Below, in pieces: positions 62,255 to 64,000 of a stretch of 64,000 nt of DNA. The position numbers and the translations under genes were made by a program. The stretch lies in contig CANLMR010000006.1 of assembly GCA_947492185.1 (NCBI GenBank), positions 1 through 64,000 of the forward strand. The letters are read 5' to 3'. Source of the stretch: an uncultured Tenacibaculum sp. (GTDB lineage: Bacteria > Bacteroidota > Bacteroidia > Flavobacteriales > Flavobacteriaceae). The stretch's first letter is position 1; each line of letters begins with the position of its first letter. The notes under the pieces were generated by a model. The model saw nothing but the letters and a program-made list of their open reading frames with translations. It made no database searches and was not told the DNA's origin.

Positions 62255-63517
62255 TTACAACAAGGTTTTTAAAAGTGCAACCATTTTATATACATCCTCA
62301 AAACTATTATACATAGGTACTGGAGCACATCTAATTACATCTGGTTCGCGCCAATCTGTTATGATATTATTTTCTGTAAGTTTTTTATGTAAACTTTTAT
62401 CTGCATTTTTTACTTGAATAGATAACTGACATCCTCTTTCTTTAGGTTCAGAAGGGGTAATTATCTTAATTCGATCAGTATTAATTTCATTAATTAAATA
62501 CTCAAAATAACCTGTTAACTTTTCAGATTTTTCTCGTAAAGCATCCATACCAACTTTATCAAATAAATCTAACGAAGAACGAATTGCTGCCATTGATAAA
62601 ATTGGCGGATTTGATAATTGCCAACCTTCAGCCCCAGGCATAACATCAAAAGGTTGACGCATATTAAAACGTGTTTCTTTGTTATGATTCCACCAACCAG
62701 CAAAACGTGGTAAATCTTTATTGTGAGCATGCTTTTCGTGAACAAATAATCCTGACAAACTTCCAGGGCCAGAATTTAAATATTTATAGGTACACCAAGC
62801 AGCAAAATCAACTCCACTTTCATGAAGGTCTGGATTAATATTTCCCGCTCCGTGAGCTAAATCAATTCCAACTACACAATCTTTTGCATGTCCAATTTCG
62901 GCAATACGTTTAAGGTCTAAATATTGTCCAGTATAATAATTTACCCCTCCAATTAAAAGCAAAGCAATTTCATCACCATTCTCTTCAACTATTTGTTCTA
63001 AATCGTCAATATTTAATAACTCTTCACCTTCTCTTGGCTTCCATTCAATTAATCCTTCTTCTGGATCAACACCATGAAACTTTAGCTGTGATTGAACAGC
63101 ATATCTATCAGAAGGAAAAGCATCACTTTCAATTACTATTTTGTATTTCTTTTTTGTAGGTTGATAAAAAGACACCATTAACAAATGAAGGTTAGTAGTT
63201 AAAGTATTCATTACCACAACTTCTATTGGTTTTGCTCCTACGATTTTAGCCATTTTATCCGTTAAAAACTCATGATATGGCATCCAAGGGTTTTGAGCTT
63301 CAAAATGTCCTTCTACTCCATATTTAGCCCAATCATCTAATTCTTGCTGAATGTACTCTTGTGTTTGCTTAGGTTGCAACCCTAAAGAATTTCCTGTAAA
63401 ATATAACCAGTCATTATCTTTTTTATCTTTAGGAATATGGAATTCATTTCGCAAATAAGCTAATGAATCTTCTTTATCTAATTTTCTCGCGTAGTCTAAC
63501 GAATTTTCGTAGTTCAT
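62255..63517 (-). CDS. kynU: Kynureninase
   Basis: 420 residues from ATG 63517 (MNYENSLDYARKLD). A TTG at 63538 lies within the -7 promoter box and cannot be used. PLP enzyme: AAWCTYKYLNSGPGS holds the Schiff-base Lys, NTLTTNLHLLM the phosphate cup, and GIDLAHGAGN the cofactor Asp. Cleaves 3-hydroxykynurenine (or kynurenine) to 3-hydroxyanthranilate (or anthranilate) and alanine. First gene of the kynurenine operon. Confidence 0.95.
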   Translation of the reverse strand: MNYENSLDYARKLDKEDSLAYLRNEFHIPKDKKDNDWLYFTGNSLGLQPKQTQEYIQQELDDWAKYGVEGHFEAQNPWMPYHEFLTDKMAKIVGAKPIEVVVMNTLTTNLHLLMVSFYQPTKKKYKIVIESDAFPSDRYAVQSQLKFHGVDPEEGLIEWKPREGEELLNIDDLEQIVEENGDEIALLLIGGVNYYTGQYLDLKRIAEIGHAKDCVVGIDLAHGAGNINPDLHESGVDFAAWCTYKYLNSGPGSLSGLFVHEKHAHNKDLPRFAGWWNHNKETRFNMRQPFDVMPGAEGWQLSNPPILSMAAIRSSLDLFDKVGMDALREKSEKLTGYFEYLINEINTDRIKIITPSEPKERGCQLSIQVKNADKSLHKKLTENNIITDWREPDVIRCAPVPMYNSFEDVYKMVALLKTLL

Positions 63518-63535
63518 CAAAGGTTGATTTTGTCT

Positions 63536-63543
63536 CAAATATA
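63536..63543 (-). promoter_or_regulatory. -7 box (TATATTTG) of the kynurenine operon
   Basis: TATATTTG on the minus strand. A TTG lies about 10 bases upstream, closer than the usual 17-23. It predicts a short leader before ATG 63517. Confidence 0.55.
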
Positions 63544-63778
63544 GTAAAACCCAAGGAGTTTTTTAAAGTCTTGAATATAGAGTCATTGTATATTATTTTC
63601 CTTTTAGAAACATAAAACTTACTCTCTATTTTAGCCAAAAAATTATAAAAACGAATTCCATTACCAAAATACAGGCTTTTATGCCTTTCTTTTACTCCCT
63701 TATGGATATATTAAATAATAATTTTTTCTTTTTCTATAATTTTAAGTTATTAAAAACTAACTAAATACTTTTAATATT

Positions 63779-64000
63779 ATGAAATTCTTTAAATTAATTT
63801 TCCCTTTTTTATTAGGTTTGATGTTAATTACATCCTGTAAAAAAGAAAAAAAGGAAATAAAGAAAATAGAAAAAGAGATAGAAACGTACGTTAAAAACGA
63901 AATTAAAGATTTATGTACGGCAAATTCATCTTGGTTTACAATTGACCCAACAACAGGAAAAAGGAAAACTAAAGCTCCAAAAGAAGGGAAATCAAGTGTT
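63779..64000 (+). CDS. Predicted lipoprotein, start only (runs off right edge)
   Basis: First 74 codons visible. Signal peptide FKLIFPFLLGLMLITSC with Cys20 as lipid anchor, followed by a strongly charged Lys/Glu stretch (KKEKKEIKKIEKEIE). Then NEIKDLCTANSSWFTIDPTTGKR begins a folded domain. Family not recognisable from the fragment. Confidence 0.7.
   Translation, partial: MKFFKLIFPFLLGLMLITSCKKEKKEIKKIEKEIETYVKNEIKDLCTANSSWFTIDPTTGKRKTKAPKEGKSSV

Noticed and set aside
63518-63538. Upstream TTG start for kynureninase
   Set aside because: It overlaps the TATATTTG promoter box; ATG 63517 gives the normal length.

Overview
The window looks like a chromosome segment of a marine-type member of the Flavobacteriaceae (Bacteroidota). 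The DNA is strongly A+T-rich. Many genes have Bacteroidota-specific families as neighbours (DUF5683 after parAB, DUF6090, DUF6428, DUF4834, DUF4159, Flavobacteriia-type LepB). Upstream regions repeatedly show the Bacteroidota -7 promoter box TAnnTTTG, and Shine-Dalgarno sequences are generally absent. The genus cannot be fixed from the sequence alone; Tenacibaculum or a close relative is a reasonable guess. No rRNA, tRNA, CRISPR array, prophage or insertion sequence was seen.

Layout. 1-3353 (-) is the N-terminal 1,117 codons of a very large secreted protein (CUB domain, calcium-binding thrombospondin type 3 repeats, cadherin/Ig-like module). It runs off the left edge and appears to have a structured 5' leader. 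3819-8004 holds a cysteine desulfurase, an Smr protein, an ArsC/LMW-PTP-like phosphatase and two tandem PPK2 kinases. 8099-10259 holds LpxR and the DNA clamp DnaN. 11623-17487 is a housekeeping run: parA-parB-DUF5683-dapB-lepB-wbqC and a Crp-like regulator. 17610-22090 (-) is a small surface-glycan cluster (flippase, two GT4 glycosyltransferases, methyltransferase). 22369-31350 contains two membrane-linked AraC-type regulators, a YfhO protein, an outer-membrane protein with a long charged tail, a GNAT protein and RsmE. 31351-31797 has no protein gene but carries two 31-bp palindromes, each placed before a promoter-like box and a terminator-ended small RNA candidate. 31798-44391 mixes DUF4159, Crp, a GH3/beta-lactamase fusion, exonuclease, a third PPK2, DUF1223, flavodoxin-like reductase, NDH-2 and YjbQ. 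44459-53751 is housekeeping again: dnaK, NUDIX/pyrE, birA, rsfS-ftsH-LUD-cdsA-ACBP and a YceI lipoprotein. 53806-63517 (-) is a kynurenine catabolic cluster: kynU, kmo, 3-hydroxyanthranilate dioxygenase, ACMSD, semialdehyde dehydrogenase and RidA-type deaminase, with an SDR, a thioesterase and some unrelated passengers. 63779-64000 is the start of a lipoprotein gene.

How it fits together. The kynurenine genes could take kynurenine through 3-hydroxyanthranilate and aminomuconate semialdehyde towards central metabolism. Tryptophan dioxygenase and formamidase are not in the window. The most unusual non-coding signals are the paired palindrome/sRNA region at 31379-31757, the 16-bp-stem leader at 3483-3560, and a perfect terminator between divergent genes at 22162-22190 that suggests a hidden small RNA.
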